Assembly (NCBI GenBank): GCA_034509425.1
Contig: JAVTVJ010000660.1
Location: 868,001-932,000, forward strand
Reading direction: 5' to 3'
From: Eopsaltria australis
Taxonomy: Eukaryota; Chordata; Aves; Passeriformes; Petroicidae
DNA: 64,000 bases
A program made the position numbers and the translations under genes. This document shows, one piece after another, positions 36,411 to 49,844 of the stretch (positions are counted from its first letter, which is position 1; the number at the start of each line of letters is the position of its first letter). Under the pieces are notes generated by a model. It did not search any database. It was not told the origin of the DNA and saw only the letters and a program-made list of their open reading frames with translations.

Positions 36411-36809
36411 CAGCGGCTTCGAAGGGCCTGTGGTGCCTGGGAACCCAAGGATGAAGATTTAGTGGTGGGAGGACAATCCCTGATGGTGACCTGGATGTGG
36501 GGTGAACTTCTGAGCTGTGGATTTAAGATCTTTTAAGGAAAACCCCAATGGCAGTGCCAGTAGTGTGAAATGTTGGAACCCCAGCTGGCTGGGGGTGAAG
36601 AGTCTGTAAATCAAACAGAGCCCAAATTTCAGCCTCTATTTGTATTTTAGCCCCCGCCAAGTGCTTGTGCTGAACCTCAGGGGTTGTTGCTGTTTGTGTA
36701 CAGGTATTTATTTGCCTGCTTTTCTAAATGTATTTGTGAATTTACAATATAATTTTTGTAGTTTGTGCTACCAGCCAAGAATCCAGTTCGAAAAAAAATG
36801 TGAAATGCA

Positions 36810-36815
36810 AATAAA
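36810..36815 (+). promoter_or_regulatory. BNIP5: BNIP5 polyadenylation signal
   Basis: AATAAA in tgcaaataaattgg, 400 bases after the BNIP5 stop codon and preceded by AT-rich UTR-like sequence. Confidence 0.55.
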
Positions 36816-36829
36816 TTGGTGCCTAAATG

Positions 36830-39800
36830 TCAGCCAGGTTTGTCTGCTGGGAGTGGTGTTATAGATGGAATAATGTTTGCTTTGCTCCAGCTGCTGTGGG
36901 CTGCTCCTTTCCAGACAAATTCCAAGTGGCGCAAGGGACTCTCAGAGCAGACACCCAGTGTTGTCCTGCCATTTTCACAATTTATAGGCCTACCCTTTCC
37001 AGCAGAAGGAGATTTACTACCCAGAGCAGCTTGCTATGGCACCAAGACCTGGGTAAAGCTCATTCCTGAGCGGTGCAGGAGCTGTAACATCCTCGAGGAC
37101 TGAGGGGATTTACAGCTGCCAGGGTCTCACCTATGAGGTCTAAGAAGATGTGAAATGCCAAAGTGATTTAAACTCTAATCACCGTGAATGTTTCCAGCTA
37201 ATCTTTGCCCAGACCCCTAAGTAGGACCATGGATTAAGGCAGCTCAGGGCTGGGCAGGGGGGGTTGCCAGGGCTTGGTGTGGTGCATCTCCTCTGCAAGG
37301 TTGGACCTGACCTGGGCTGAAGGAGAGGAAGTTTTGGGGTTTGCATTGTGCAGGAGGGATGTTCTAGTGGGTTGTAGGAGATGGTGGTGGCAGACAAATG
37401 TGTGGGTCTGTGTCACTGCCACGTGTGGGGTGACAATCCCCCATGGGCCACTGCTGACAGCCCAGGTCTGCCCAGCCCTTTCTCTCCAGGAGGATCTGAC
37501 CTTCTTGGTCCTTGTAAAACGCAAAGTAGAAGAAAATGGGGAAGCAGAGCCCTCTCAGGACAGGAGCAGCCCTTCCCCACCCAGATCCATGTCCCCAAAG
37601 CCTTCAGGGCTGTGTTTGACAGACAGGATTGAGTCACTGGCTGCCGAGGGAGGGAGGGCACCTTGCAGAGCCCCATCTAATTGAGCCTGCGGTAATTAAG
37701 AGTGTGGAAAACATCAAATCCCACTCGTGGGCCCTGCCAACAAGAGCAGCGTCAGCACCGCGATTCCTTTTGGCTGGGGACCAGCCCAGGAGATTTTACT
37801 GTGGCAGAAACTGAAACCGCCCTCGTGTGTTTGCAACAGCCCCGACATTCCCGTTCCCTGCTCAGGGCCCCTGGGGCTGTGCTGGGCTGGGACCAGGGAT
37901 GGGCTGGGGCTGGGACCAGGAATGGGCTGGCTGAGCTGGTGTTGGGGGTGTGCTGGGAATGTGGTCAGAGGGTCACAGGATGCCCCAATTTGTTTTGCAC
38001 CTGAGCTCGTGCGGTGCCAGGGATGGGCTGGGATTTGCATGGAGCAGAAAAAGGCTCTGTCTCCTCACTGAGTTCCCGGTGGAAAGTCAAACATCCTCTG
38101 TCCCAGAGGGTATCATCTTCCATCAGCACGTGGGATGCACCTGCCAGGTGAAACACCAGAGAGGAGAGCTCCCATTCCCTTCTCCTGTGCTCTTCCCAAC
38201 CCCACAGTTGAACCAAACTCTCTCCTTCTCCACTCACGGGACCTTTGCCCTCCCATCGGGGCAGCTGTGCCAGGGGGACAAGGAGCCAAACCTGCCCAGC
38301 CCCTTGCTCCCAAAAACCCAACCCAGTGAGCAGGGATGCTGCTCCAGCTGGGTGTGGTGGGATGAGGGGAGCAGCCACAGCTGCCTTAGTGCAGCACCCC
38401 AGGGCTGGTGGCTTTTGGAACCCAGGTCCTTCCCTGTGAGCGATTCCAGCACCTTGGATTAATCTCCCGGTTATAAAATTGGAACCTGGTTGCCTGTGGC
38501 CACTGAAGATATAAAGAAGATTTTAAAGAAGGGCAAGTTATTAGTCCTGGGGGTTTGAGCCATTTCCAGCTCTCGGCATTACCTTCATCCTTCCCTAAAG
38601 AGCCTGGTGTGGCTTCCCGCAGCGAGCACAATCGCCTCGCACGAAAATCCCCGGCTCACGGACACCGACCATCTGGGCCCTGATCCTGCCCGGGCAAAAC
38701 ACAGCCCTGCACAGCCCCCAGCCCACCCAGGGCTCAGGGGGAGCCGGGGGCTTCTCCCCAAACCATCCCAGGCTGCTGCTGCTGCTGGGACCTTGTGTGC
38801 CCAAAGTCGTCAGTCTCCACTAATCCTGCTTTGGAGTGCCGGGGTGGGGAGGGCAGCTTAGAAAATCAGCCTGGCACTTAATGAGCCAATTAATGCAAAA
38901 TTTGCTGTCGCTAAGAGGATGATGACAAGGTTTCGCCTCACGGGAGCACGGAACTGAGCCAGGCAGGATGATGCCTCCCGGAGGCTGTCCCGGGCCGTGG
39001 TGTTGGCAGCTGGGCAGGTTTGGCACCTCAGCCCTCCTGGAGAAGCCCCCGTGACTCAGTGCAGGACAGAGCTGGGTGTGGACAGAGCAGAGTGTTCCCA
39101 CAGCTCCCACGGGACCATTTGTACCTTTCCCAAACTTTGGCAGTCAGGGTTGGGCACGGATGAGGAGGTGCAAAGGTTGAGTGAAGCAGGAGCATCCTAC
39201 ACCTCTTTTTGGAGTCCCTGGGGGCCTGAGGCGAACAATAGGAACAGTTAATGCACAGGGAACACGAGAACAACTCATTCCAGCCAACAAAATCTCGTGC
39301 ACTTCCAGTGCCCTGGCGTGTCTGGACCAGTCAACGCACCACGAGAAGCTTTTGTCCTCCATGAACTTGCCAGTGCTGAAAGAAAATCCTTTAAATGAAG
39401 GGATTTGCATTCCCAAGGGCTGGAGGAGCCCTTCGGTGGCATGAATCACACAGATCAAAGCTTTGATATCTCCGGGAGGCTGGTGAAGAGAGGAGAGGCT
39501 GGGGTGCGTGGGACACTCACCTGGTGAGGGGATCATGTGAAACATCAGGCACTGGAAAGACAAGAAATGAGGGGCTCCAGTAGGGCTGTGGATCTAAAAG
39601 CCCTAATTCAGGCAGTTGTTCACCTCCAGGATAATCCCATTCATTATCAGATACATCTTGGAGCTGGCAACTTCCTCCTGTGTGTCCAGGGAGCACCAGG
39701 GACCAGCCCTGGCCGTGCTGTGACATTTTCCTGGGGGGTTCCAGGCCATGTCCACCTGCTGATGGGCAGCTCCTGGTGACACTTCAACCCAGGGACATTT

Positions 39801-40960
39801 TGCACGTCAGCATGGGGGACTCTGCTCCAATTCCTGTCACAGGGACACAGTGATGGCTGGAGAATGCAGGGGAAAATGTATGAAAATTTAGGGTGAAACA
39901 GCACTGCAAAGGTGGTACCAGGATGCTGGGACCATGCTGTGGGTCCCTGTCCTGTCCTGGCCAGGCTGGTGCATGGACACGGGGAAGGAGAGCCTTGTTC
40001 CTTACCCACGTGCCCACGTTGTGTTATACACACAGCCCTAATTCTGTTGGATTTGGACAACAGAAACTGCACAATATTTACCAGTACTTAATAAATACAT
40101 CTGTTAAAATGGCAATTTTTGTTCTGTATGTTGGCAGCAGCATTGGATGATTAAAGCTGAAAAGACAAGAGATCTTCAGCGTTTCTCCCTGATTTTTTAA
40201 CTATCCCCCAGGCAATGCAGACAGTCCAAAGGCAGCTTGATTTTGATTCAATAAGCACAGGTTTGGGAATGTGGTGCTGCTGTAGGGCCTTATTGATAGG
40301 GGAGACAAAACCAAATCCAGATCTTTGGTTTTTGCCCCCTTCAAACAATATCCAAGAGTCTGACAAGGGCAAACCCCTTCCAACACGGAGCAAATATGAG
40401 GAATATTTCCAAACCTAACCCAACGTAACGCCCTGCATCCACCCCTTGTGTAACACCCTCTGGCTTTAAGTGTCTTATACAAGCCTTTACTCACTCAGCA
40501 CTGAACTGTGCCTAAACTGGGATTAAAGGAGAATCCAATTTAGGAAAACACCCTTTGATGAAGAAAGCATGAAGCACAGAGGAATTTTTGCACGGACGTT
40601 TCCAAGTGTGACGGGCACAGTCACGCTGGAACCCTCTTCGTGAGGGCTCCTGGGGCACTGCAGACCCCTTGGCATGAGAGGGGAGCCTTGATTCGGCCCT
40701 GAGCATCCGAGCTGACTGTGGTTGAGGATTATAAGAGCTGTTTTGATCAGGGGAAATTTTCTGTTTTTAGCACAGGCAGCAATTAAAATAGCTCGCGAAT
40801 CTCAACGCCTCGGGGAGCTGTCATAAAAGGAGGCAGAAAATCCATCTTCTGGACTCCTCTGCAGCCAGAGATGAGCCTGGAGGCAGCAGTGGAGAAGAGA
40901 GCCTGAGGTTCACCTGGTGAAAAAGGACAACCCAAGACCTCAAGCCAGATCTGCTGCTTT
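36830..40960. other. Intergenic sequence between BNIP5 and the plus-strand PNPLA gene
   Basis: No gene recognised. A frame at 37,489-37,685 opens after an acceptor-like ctctccag and reads for about 60 codons, but it is Ser/Pro-rich and unlike any family I know. The promoter of the PNPLA gene must lie at the right end; no TATA box is obvious there. Confidence 0.4.
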
Positions 40961-40969
40961 GATCCCGAG

Positions 40970-43900
40970 ATGGCTGTGGAGGATCTCCGGACTTCCAGCA
41001 CCCCTTTCTCCCTCTCCTTTTCGGGCAGCGGCTTCCTGGCCCTGTACCAGGTTGGGGTGGTGCAGTCCCTGCTGGAGTTGGCTCCTGAGCTCCTCAAGTC
41101 TGCCTGCAAGGTCTACGGCTCCTCGGCCGGGTCGATCATCGCCGCCGCCGTCGTGTGCGGCATCGGCCTCGGTAAGAAAACCTGGCCTCGAGCCCTTCCG
41201 GGAACGCTTTTGTTCCAGGAACCCTGAGGCTTTTGTTCCATAAACCCTGGGGATTTGGTTCCATAAACCCAGGGGTGATGTCTTGGGGTGCTGCTGGGGC
41301 GGTGGGGCTGGTGGAGCTCTCCTGACTCACGAGGCTTTGCAGACACCCGCGGTGTTGCCACGCTTGGCAGCCAGCGCGGAGCAGTTTTGGGTGGTGTAGC
41401 TGAAAAAGCCGGTTCTTACAGCCTGAGTGAGCGATCCCTGGCTCAGCTGGTGGGCAGAAACTGCAGGGGGAAATCTGGATGTACCTGTATTCCATTGGCT
41501 CCTTTTCCTGCTCCTGCTGGAGGAGCAGATCTCCTTGCTTCTGCTCTGAGGTCTGAGGTGTGTCTCAAAGCCAGTCTGTGCAGCTGCAGGGGCCGGATTT
41601 GCCCATGTAGAGCCCTCTTTTCCCTATGGATCAGGATTCTTGGGATCCTTGGCTAGGAAGGGACATGAGTGGCTGTCACACAGGTATCCATGGAGGTGAC
41701 AGCCTTGTTTGCATGGCACTTTGGCTTATCCCACTCAAGCTTCCCAGACCAAGGGGAGATGTGCGATTCCCATATCCAGGTGCACCTTTCCCTGTGGCCA
41801 AAGCTCAAGGATATTCCTGGAGGAACAGCAGTCTGCTCCAAACCAGGGCTGGGATTTCTCTCGTTGCTGCTAAAGAGGTTTTCCTCTGACCCTCTTTCCA
41901 CAGTGTGAAAGCAGGCCCCTCTAGCAGCAAGATCCTCCATGTGTAGAATTAATTCAGAGTAGTTAATCCACTTTTAATAATCACATCCTCCCATATTTCC
42001 AATTAGTGCCCATGTGTAAACAAGCGTATACAAGACTTAAGGCTCTAAAGCCTGATCCAAGTTCTGCTTCAGGCAATGGGGATATTTAAGAGGAGCAGAA
42101 GGTTTTGGGGACCAAATAATGATGGAGGAAGCTGGGAGGGAACACACAGTTCCTGAAACCTCTGGTGGATGCTGGAACTACTCTGCTGCAGCTAAAAATA
42201 ATTCAAAACATTGGCAAATATGTTTAGACAAGGCAGAAAGGAACATTTCTGCCCACATGGGGATGAACTCCTCCACAAATAAGCAAGGGCCCCAAAATCT
42301 CTGATTCCTCCTGCTGCTGTAATGGATGGAGCTGGGTCCAGCAATACAAAAACATTCAGCAACTGCTCTTGCTGGGGCACCAGTCCTGAACTGGGCATCT
42401 GCTTCCCTGAGGGTGGAAAGCACCATCCACTTAGAGCAGCTGTGCCCAAGATATCTTCCCCAGAGGAAGAAAAGACACTTTGGATAGGGATGACTCTGGA
42501 TAGGTTTCTAACAAGGAAAATGAATGTGGCACAAGCTCTGTCACATTCATACAGGGGACGATAGGGGCAGAAAGAAGGTGCAAGGTGTGTTTCGTGTCCC
42601 ATGGGATGGCTGCACTCTGGTGCCCGTGCCCTGCCCCAGGCTGGGTGAGGGGCTCTGAGCTGCCAGAGCCAGGCTGTCCTCTGCAACCCCACTGGTCACC
42701 TCGTGGGCACATGCTTGTCACCAAGCTGGTGCAGGCAGTGACAGTCACATTGCTGCCAGGCTCATCCTTCACCAACTCTGAGTCAAAGCCCTGTCCAGAG
42801 CCAAAGCACACAAAGCTGGGCTTGGCTCTCACCTCTTCCCTGGCAGCTTGAGGGCAGTTTTTCCATGTTTGCCCCCACTTCCAGGACTCAGAGCAGCCAG
42901 ACCTGGGGTCTGGCTCTTTCGGCATCCCCTCCATGCCCAGCATTAATCGTCTCCCCGCGTGTCCTCAGCATCTACTCAAACCCCTCTTAATGCCTGCGTT
43001 GCTCCAGTTGTCTTCAGGACACTCCACCTAATCCGTCTGTCTGTCCACACAATCCCACGAGGCTGCACAGAAACCTCTGCCCCTACAAAGCCCTGGTGCT
43101 GAGCCAGGCCTGTGGCCTCGTGCCGGTGTGGGGTCCCAGGGAGCCCACCCGGGTGCAAGGACAGCTCTCTGCAGCTTCGGTGCTGGATAAGCCTTCACTG
43201 CAACAGTTTAACCCCCCAGGTGGGAAATTCCTTCAGGTGAGCTCCCCATGTCAGCAAGGGGACCAAAGTCCCTCTGTGGGGAGGGAATGACAGAACCTGT
43301 CATTACCTCTATGGGATCAGGCTTCCTGCAGGGTTTGCTGCACTCCTCTTCCTCCCCATCGCTGTGGAACCTCTAAAACCTGGAGTCTCCTGAACCCTCA
43401 GCTGGGGCTCCAGGGCTCTGCTCCTTTAACCCAGCTCCTGGGATGTGCAGACACTTCATGCTGTTAACACCACCCTGGAGGTTGCTGGGGGAGCTCAGGT
43501 GAGCTGGGAATCCCAGCAATGTGCAGCCAGGACACCTGGCTGGCAGGAGAGCCCTGAGCAGAAGGGGTGTCCCTCATCCTGACCCAGGAGCCAGCCCAGC
43601 TCCCTGTAAAGCCTGGGGCTGCCCACACGGAAAACCGGAGGTGGAAGGCAGGAATGTGTTGTGCAAGTCACATTGTCATGGATAACTCAGTGTCCCCCTT
43701 CCTGGGGCTCTCTGGAGCCTTTCCCAATCCCCACCAGGAACATCTTGAGGCCCCATCTCTGGTGCAGGTGGGGATTTCACCAGTGGGGTCACACAATGAT
43801 AGGGTGTCCTTTGAGGACATCATGGGGGTGATGCCCCCCTTTCTGCCCTGCCACAACATCCTCCCTGTAGCTGCAGTGTCATCCTGGGGTAACAGAGGGG

Positions 43901-46900
43901 CTGCAAGAAGCTTTATTTGTGAGGCGTTAAAAATAGGATTTAAAATGCAAACATTAGTGCAGCAGGACTTTCTCTCCATCTTCCCCCTCCTCTGTTTCAG
44001 ATGACATAAAGGAGCTTTTCTTTGCACTGGCAACAGAAGTCAGAAAAACCATCCTGGGCCCCTTCTCTCCCAAGTGCAGCTTGCTGGCTGATCTCAAGGC
44101 TATCCTGCAGCGGATGCTGCCGGAGGATTCCTACCTGCTGGCCTCGGGGAGGCTGCACATCTCCCTGACACGGGTGGTGGACGGCCAGAACGTCATTGCC
44201 TCGGAGTTCAGCTCCAAGGAGGAGCTCATTCAGGTACAGACACCTTCCTCTGGCTCTGTAGGAAGGTCTCCACTGACTGCCTGGGGTGGACAAACCTCAA
44301 GTGCTGGTGGCTTTAACTGCACTGTTTCCTACCCGAGATGGGGAGAGAGTCAGGAGGCTCAGCCGGAGCCGTGGTCCCACCACAATGGGCTCCATGAGCC
44401 TGGGGGCAGGGAGGAAGGTTTGAGTTCCAGGACCAGATGGAAGAAATCAGGCTAAAAAAGCAGCAGGTTTGTTTCCAGCCTCATACAGCTGATGTTGGGG
44501 CTCTAATAATGACTTTGCAAAGAGCCCTGTCAGTGCTGATGTGACCTCTCAGCTCGCCCCACAGGTTTCTCCTCAGCCAAGTCCTTCTGGCAATGGTTTT
44601 CCTTGTTGCCTCAGCACTGTCCTGGGAGGAAAGGGCTGGACAAAGCTGCTGCTGAACAACAAACAGCTCATTAACCAGTAAATTATCTGTGGGGAGAGAA
44701 TCCCAGGGTAAAGCCCTCACAGAGGCAACCGTGAGGTCCTGGGTCCCTTGTCCCAGGGAGAGGGTAGAGGATGGCAATTCCATGGAGATGCTGGAGTTGT
44801 CCCAGTGGTGCCTCCTTGAGGTTACCCAGGATCCCTGGGTGCTCATCCCCAGCTGATGAGATTGGTGGGAAATGGTTGCGAACGCCCCAGCAGGGTGAGG
44901 ATGCCTTGCGAAGGTGTTTTGGTTTTGCCCAAAAACCTGCAAAGATGGAAACTGGCCCCAAAGCTTCAGCTTGCCACTATCAAAGGGCAGTGTTGGACAA
45001 AGACATGTAGATTTACAACTCCCAAGTCTGGCAGCTATAAAATTAAAACATGCTGTGGTGTGCTCTGCTCCAGAGAAGTGTTTCCACTTCAACGAAATCA
45101 GATGTTTTCCCCTTCTTGAAGCCTTTCTTGACACAGTCCCCAGCAAAATCCAGGTGGCACCAACAGCCTGGTTCCAGACTTTGTCAAGGCTGAGTTTTGA
45201 CAGGAACATTGACTTCTGCAATCCCTCTCCTCCCCAGGCTCTCCTCTGCAGCTGCTTTCTTCCTATTTACTGTGGATTCATCCCTCCGTCCTACCGAGGA
45301 GTGGTGAGTGATATTTCCACTAGAACACACACACTCCCAGCAGGGTGTTCTGGGGTTTGAACTTTACATTCCTCTGACCAGGGAGGGATAGGTGTGTCCA
45401 GGCTTTTCATTTAGTCGATGGAGGATGATGAAACCCTTCATCTTATTCTTCACCACATCCCAAGATGACAGCTGGGTGGAATTGCCATGTGGAGAGGCCT
45501 CTCCTGCTCTGCCCATGGACAGAGTGTGGCTGACCTTGCAGAGTGAGATGAGAGGACGCCCACAGAGGGGACCTTGAGACACAATCCTGTTATCCCAGGC
45601 AGGGCCTGCCTGCAGTGCAGGTTCATCCCTTGGCTCAGGTGCTGACTTGCATGGCTGAGATATCGAGAGTTCGTGGGAGGATCCTCCCCCAGCCCTCAAT
45701 ATTTCCCTGCTTTGCTTGTTTGAGGGAAGGGAAGGGAAGGAGGAGCTCAGCAGTGTTTTCCAGTGCATCCCCTTGCAGGGTTGGGACAGCCACAGCTGCT
45801 CTGGGCAACCTGTGCAGGGCCTGACTGCCCTCATAGGGAAGGATTTCTTCCCAAAGTCCCATCTAACCCTAAAGACAGTGGGAAGCCGTTGTCCCTTGTC
45901 CTGTCACGCCACCCCTTGTCCAAAGTCCCTCTTCAACTCTCCTGGAGCCCCTTTAGGCACTGGAAGGGTCTCTAAGGCCCCTGGAAATGTTCAAGGCCAG
46001 GCTGGACACAACTTGGAGCAAACTGGGATAGTGGAAGGTGTCCCTGCCCATGGCAGGGGGTGGCACTGGATGAACTTTAAGGTCCCTTCCCACCCAACCC
46101 ATCCCTGGGTCAGTGATTGCTCTGTGAAGCCCCTCTGCACTGTTATTTCATCAACATTTAATTCCATCAGCTGTAACTTCTAATCTCACTGAGGTGGGTG
46201 GTAAATCCAGATTCCTTTTGAAACAGAGCAATTGACCTTTTCCTTGTCCAGTGAGTAATCCCCCAGGGATCTGCAGGCAATCATTAAACGTGGGGGCCCT
46301 ACTGCTGGAGCTCAGGACTCGAAAGTTACGCAACACAGCGCATTCAGTGATGTCTGAATTGGCTCTTGACTGCCAAAAAATTGTTGTACAAAGCTTTGTG
46401 AATGAAAATAATTGTATTTCCATTTTAATAACTGCTGTAGATTACAGCACCTGATCGAGGAGCTGGCTGGGTGCCACAGGCAGGGCAGGGGACGGAGCTG
46501 GCAAAGGGATAAAGAGCACAGGTGGGACAAGGCGCTGTTGGAAGTGGGAAGGGAGGACAAGCTGGGATGGGCTCATGACAGGAGTGTCACCAGTGCAGCT
46601 GCTGGCTCCCAACTCAGTGCCACTGCAAAGGTGCCCAGAGCAAAGCCTCCCTCTGCTCCTCCCCCAGCGCTACGTGGACGGAGGTTTCACGGGCCTGCAG
46701 CCCGTGTCCAGCCTGGAGGAGCCCGTGATCACCGTGTCCCCGTTCACCGGCGAGCTGGACATCTGCCCCCGCGACTGCCCTGCCATCTTCTTCTGCTTCC
46801 AGATCTTCAACGGCAGCATCCAGATCTCCATAGAGAACCTGTGCAGGATCAGCTACGCTCTCTTTCCGCCCAGCAGCATGGTGAGCCCACCAGGACTTCT

Positions 46901-48738
46901 CCCAGCTTAGTTTTGGTTAAAAGATTAATGCTGCTCCCACCTTCTCAAGATTTAAGGTTCAGCTCAATCTCCACTGTTAATTAATGGGATTTCAAAGGGA
47001 GGGGGCAGCACCCTGTGTTTGCAGTATATTTTTTGGGGGGGACACTGCTGATGGGTGGCCAGCTTGGGATGGGGTCCACAACCTGCAAAGGACCAGACAA
47101 AACCAGATGATCTCTAAGGTCCCTTCCAACCCAACCCATTCTGTGTTTCTCTGGCTGGTGCTGTGGTGGTTGGAAACCAACCAGTGCTTGCTGCCTTCCC
47201 AAACGGGCCATCCCAACCCTCCACAGTCAAACAGCTTTGGACAGATCCTGTAGTACTGGGCTCAGGGCTCTTTAGTGACCTCAGGTGTTTCTCCTTGCAG
47301 GTCTTGAACGACATTTTCTCCCAGGGGTACCAGGACACTGCCCTTTTCCTGTACAGGAACAGTAAGTGGCACCCCAGGAGCTGAGGGGCACCTCAAGTGT
47401 GACACACAAACATCATCCCTTTCTCTCCGTGTCTCCCAGATGCCTTTGGCTTTAACTACTTTGATGGCAATTTCCGCTTTGGCAGCACCTGTGGGAAGAA
47501 CGACTCTGGACAATCCAACGGGACACACCCCTGCCTGTACAGAAGGGTCCCTCAGTGCCTGACCCCTTACTTCCTGCCAGGTAGAGGATTTGGGGTGCTC
47601 ACCTTGGGTTTAGGGCTGCTGCAGCCTTCAAGAGGAGCAGTGTCATATTTAAGATATTACTGAGTTATCTATGACAGTAAATATTTCTATCGCAAAGAGA
47701 CTTTGTAAGCGTGGCTCCAGCTAGACTCTGACCTGGGCTTCAGTACCTACCTGAGCTGGACAGGAGGAGTTATTACCTTTATTTCATTGCTTGTAATTAG
47801 TGGTCTTTATTTCTATCTGTGCTGTCATTCCTGGGTACAGGCCTGTGGAAGAAGGAGCAGGTGAAAGGACTGCAGGACCCACTGGCGAAGGTCCTGCTGC
47901 AGCCGTACAGGCTCCCAGCCTTGTTCAGGAAGGGGTAAGAACATCCCAACAGAGGCATTAGGGAGCGACACACAAACCAGGGGCTGTGCCTTCAGCAGTG
48001 GCAGGGCAGCTGAAGGGACACACGGAGAATTTGGTGTTCCCTGAAGGCGAGATCCAAGGGAGAGCGGGTTTGGCTGGCAGGAATGCCACAGGATCTCTTG
48101 GTTTTGGAAAATATTATTTCCATGTGCATTTACCATGAACACCCTCCCCTTTTGCTGCCTTTGGCCAGCATTAAACTCAGACTGTTTACTTTGCCTTTGC
48201 AGGGTGAAGAAGGTGTGGGGGCTGCTGGAAGGTGTCAGCTCCCTGGTACGACGACTCCACAAGCTCTTCCAAACCTTGGTGCCTGGTTTGCCTAAGAGAG
48301 CTGTGGACAGGAGGAGGTGAGGGGCTGGGGGGCTGCAGACCCTCAGCATAGAGAAAGCAGGGAAACCTTTGGGAATCTCACCCATGGGTCACTGATGCTG
48401 AGCGTGGCTAAAAACTCCAAACCTGGAGTAGCCCACATTAAACATGGCTATTTTTTTATCCCTGTGATACTATTTTGATATCTCAAAGGAGCTACAAACC
48501 AGCTTAGTGCTACTTCCCTACTGCAATACATTCGTGTTCCAGATACTTATCTGCTGGGCTCTGTCCTGGCAGGACACCAGGCACATTCACCAAGATCCTG
48601 GGAGATGTTCTGGCACTAAGCTCTCAGGGATTTAAGGCATACGTTCCCAAAATCTGCTCGCGAGTTCCCTCCTGTGCAGCTGCCCAAGAGATTCGCAATG
48701 ATTTCAGTCTGAGGCAGCTGCAAGCTCCTCAGCTGTGA
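40970..48738 (+). CDS. PNPLA1: PNPLA1-like patatin-domain acylhydrolase/transacylase
   Basis: In mammals PNPLA1 acts in differentiated keratinocytes, moving linoleate from triacylglycerol to omega-hydroxyceramide to build the skin lipid barrier. Exons are 40,970-41,171, 44,001-44,233, 45,238-45,303, 46,668-46,880, 47,301-47,361, 47,440-47,580, 47,841-47,934, 48,203-48,316 and probably 48,573-48,738. Phases agree, and the total of 1,290 bases gives 429 residues. Exon 1 carries the oxyanion-type motif (FSGSGFLALYQVG) and the Ser elbow GSSAG. Exon 4 carries the Asp-Gly-Gly (RYVDGGFTGLQP). LPEDSY, SKEELIQ, CSCFLPIYCG and DICPRDCPAIF match PNPLA1 better than PNPLA2, 3 or 5. The C-terminal part is shorter than the Pro-rich mammalian tail. 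The last exon is the least certain: if intron 8 is retained, the frame ends at once (TGA at 48,318-48,320). From memory, mammalian PNPLA1 and BNIP5 point in opposite directions, whereas here they point the same way, suggesting a local inversion or duplication. Confidence 0.88.
41172..44000 (+). other. PNPLA1-like intron 1
   Basis: 2.8-kb intron from donor CTCG/GTAAGA to acceptor cctcctctgtttcag. A small triplication of ttttgttccataaaccctgg-like units is at 41,205-41,275. No other gene recognised. Confidence 0.55.
45778..46120. mobile_element. CR1 LINE fragments, opposed orientation
   Basis: The left part (45,785-45,910) reads as reverse CR1 (cagccacagctgctctgggc, tcttcccaaagtcccatcta). The right part (45,985-46,115) reads as forward CR1 (gttcaaggccaggctggaca, then atggcagggggtggcactgg). 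The arrangement resembles the 5.4-kb element. It lies in intron 3 of the plus-strand PNPLA gene. Confidence 0.75.
47050..47155 (+). mobile_element. CR1 LINE 3' end fragment
   Basis: Forward CR1 terminus: accagatgatctctaaggtc and ccttccaacccaacccattc with a closing tgtgtttct. It lies in intron 4 of the plus-strand PNPLA gene. Confidence 0.75.
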
Positions 48739-48887
48739 GAAAGCCCTCTGGAGCCAAACATTCCTGGGGCTGCTCATCCCTGTCAGTACCTTGACCCTGC
48801 CTCAGCTCTCACCTTGTTCCCACAGGTAACAAGGACTGTCCCGGCGGGGCCCTGGGGGTCTCCAGCGCTGCCTCAGCATGGGGTGGG
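48739..48887. other. Sequence after the PNPLA1-like stop codon
   Basis: Likely 3' UTR. An alternative acceptor at 48,826 (ttcccacag) would add one Arg and a stop. No AATAAA was found close by. Confidence 0.35.
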
Positions 48888-49200
48888 CAACACCAGCACA
48901 CACCAGCACACACCAGCACACACCAGCACACACCGGCACACACCGGCACACACCGGCACACACCGGCACACACCAGCACACACCGGCACACACCGGCACA
49001 CACCGGCACACACCGGCACACACCGGCACACACCGGCACACACCAGCACACACCGGCACACACCGGCACACACCAGCACACACCGGCACACACCGGCACA
49101 CACCGGCACACACCAGCACACACCAGCACACACCAGCACACACCGGCACACACCAGCACACACCAGCACACACCGGCACACACCGGCACACACCGGCACA
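48888..49200. repeat. 10-bp minisatellite, 31 copies in two variants
   Basis: Perfectly phased units of caccagcaca or caccggcaca. The variants differ at one base, which makes or removes a CpG, and are irregularly interspersed. All frames on both strands are open across it, but there is no sign of a gene. Confidence 0.97.
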
Positions 49201-49844
49201 GCTGCTGCTTCTCGAGGGAATTTTTGGGGAATGTTTTTTCCTTCAGAACCTGTCTGGTTCTGTCTGCAGAGCTGCCACTGCAGTGCCCCTGCTCAGGCCT
49301 CACCTGCTTTTCCATGATGGACAAGGCAAAATTCTGGTGCCACTCTTGGGACCCGCTCCAGGCTGCAGGGGCACAGGGCAGCTTCACCTGCAAACCTCAC
49401 AGCTCAGCCCTTTCCCTGCCCACTCTGCCTTCTCCCCACCAGCAGCATCCCTTCCCTGCTTTAATGCAGATTACAGGGCGGGCATTTGCCAGGAAATGCA
49501 ATGTTTCAAGTGTTTTCCTCCCACTCAAAAACCTTCAGAGAGATTCCTCAGAGAGAGAGAGAACCCTTTGGTAGCATCATACAGGGCAGAAACTAATTTT
49601 TCTACAGTTCTCAAGTTTTTTACCAATTATCAATTCCTGAGCTTCACACTTCCCATAGCCCTGCTTGTCCTGCCTGTGGAGCTGCAAGTGCATTTGGATC
49701 CCCCTGGAACTTGCAGCTCTGCAGAAGGATGGAGAAACATAAAGAATAACTTCCCCCTACTTTCGAGTCCAGCAGGCTGCATCTCCTGATATTTCACAAA
49801 GAAATGAGTTCTTCTCTTGAAATTGTCTGCAACTCAGGGCCACA
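49201..49844. other. Intergenic sequence between the convergent PNPLA genes
   Basis: No gene or repeat recognised, apart from a short gagagagag run at about 49,548. Confidence 0.45.

Noticed and set aside
37274..37684. 136-codon plus frame after an acceptor-like site
   Set aside because: Ser/Pro-rich and low-complexity, with no partner exon or family resemblance.
48802..49789. Tandem 10-bp repeats resembling a CRISPR array, and Cys/Val-rich or His/Thr-rich open frames
   Set aside because: There are no unique spacers and the genome is vertebrate. The frames are products of the repeat.
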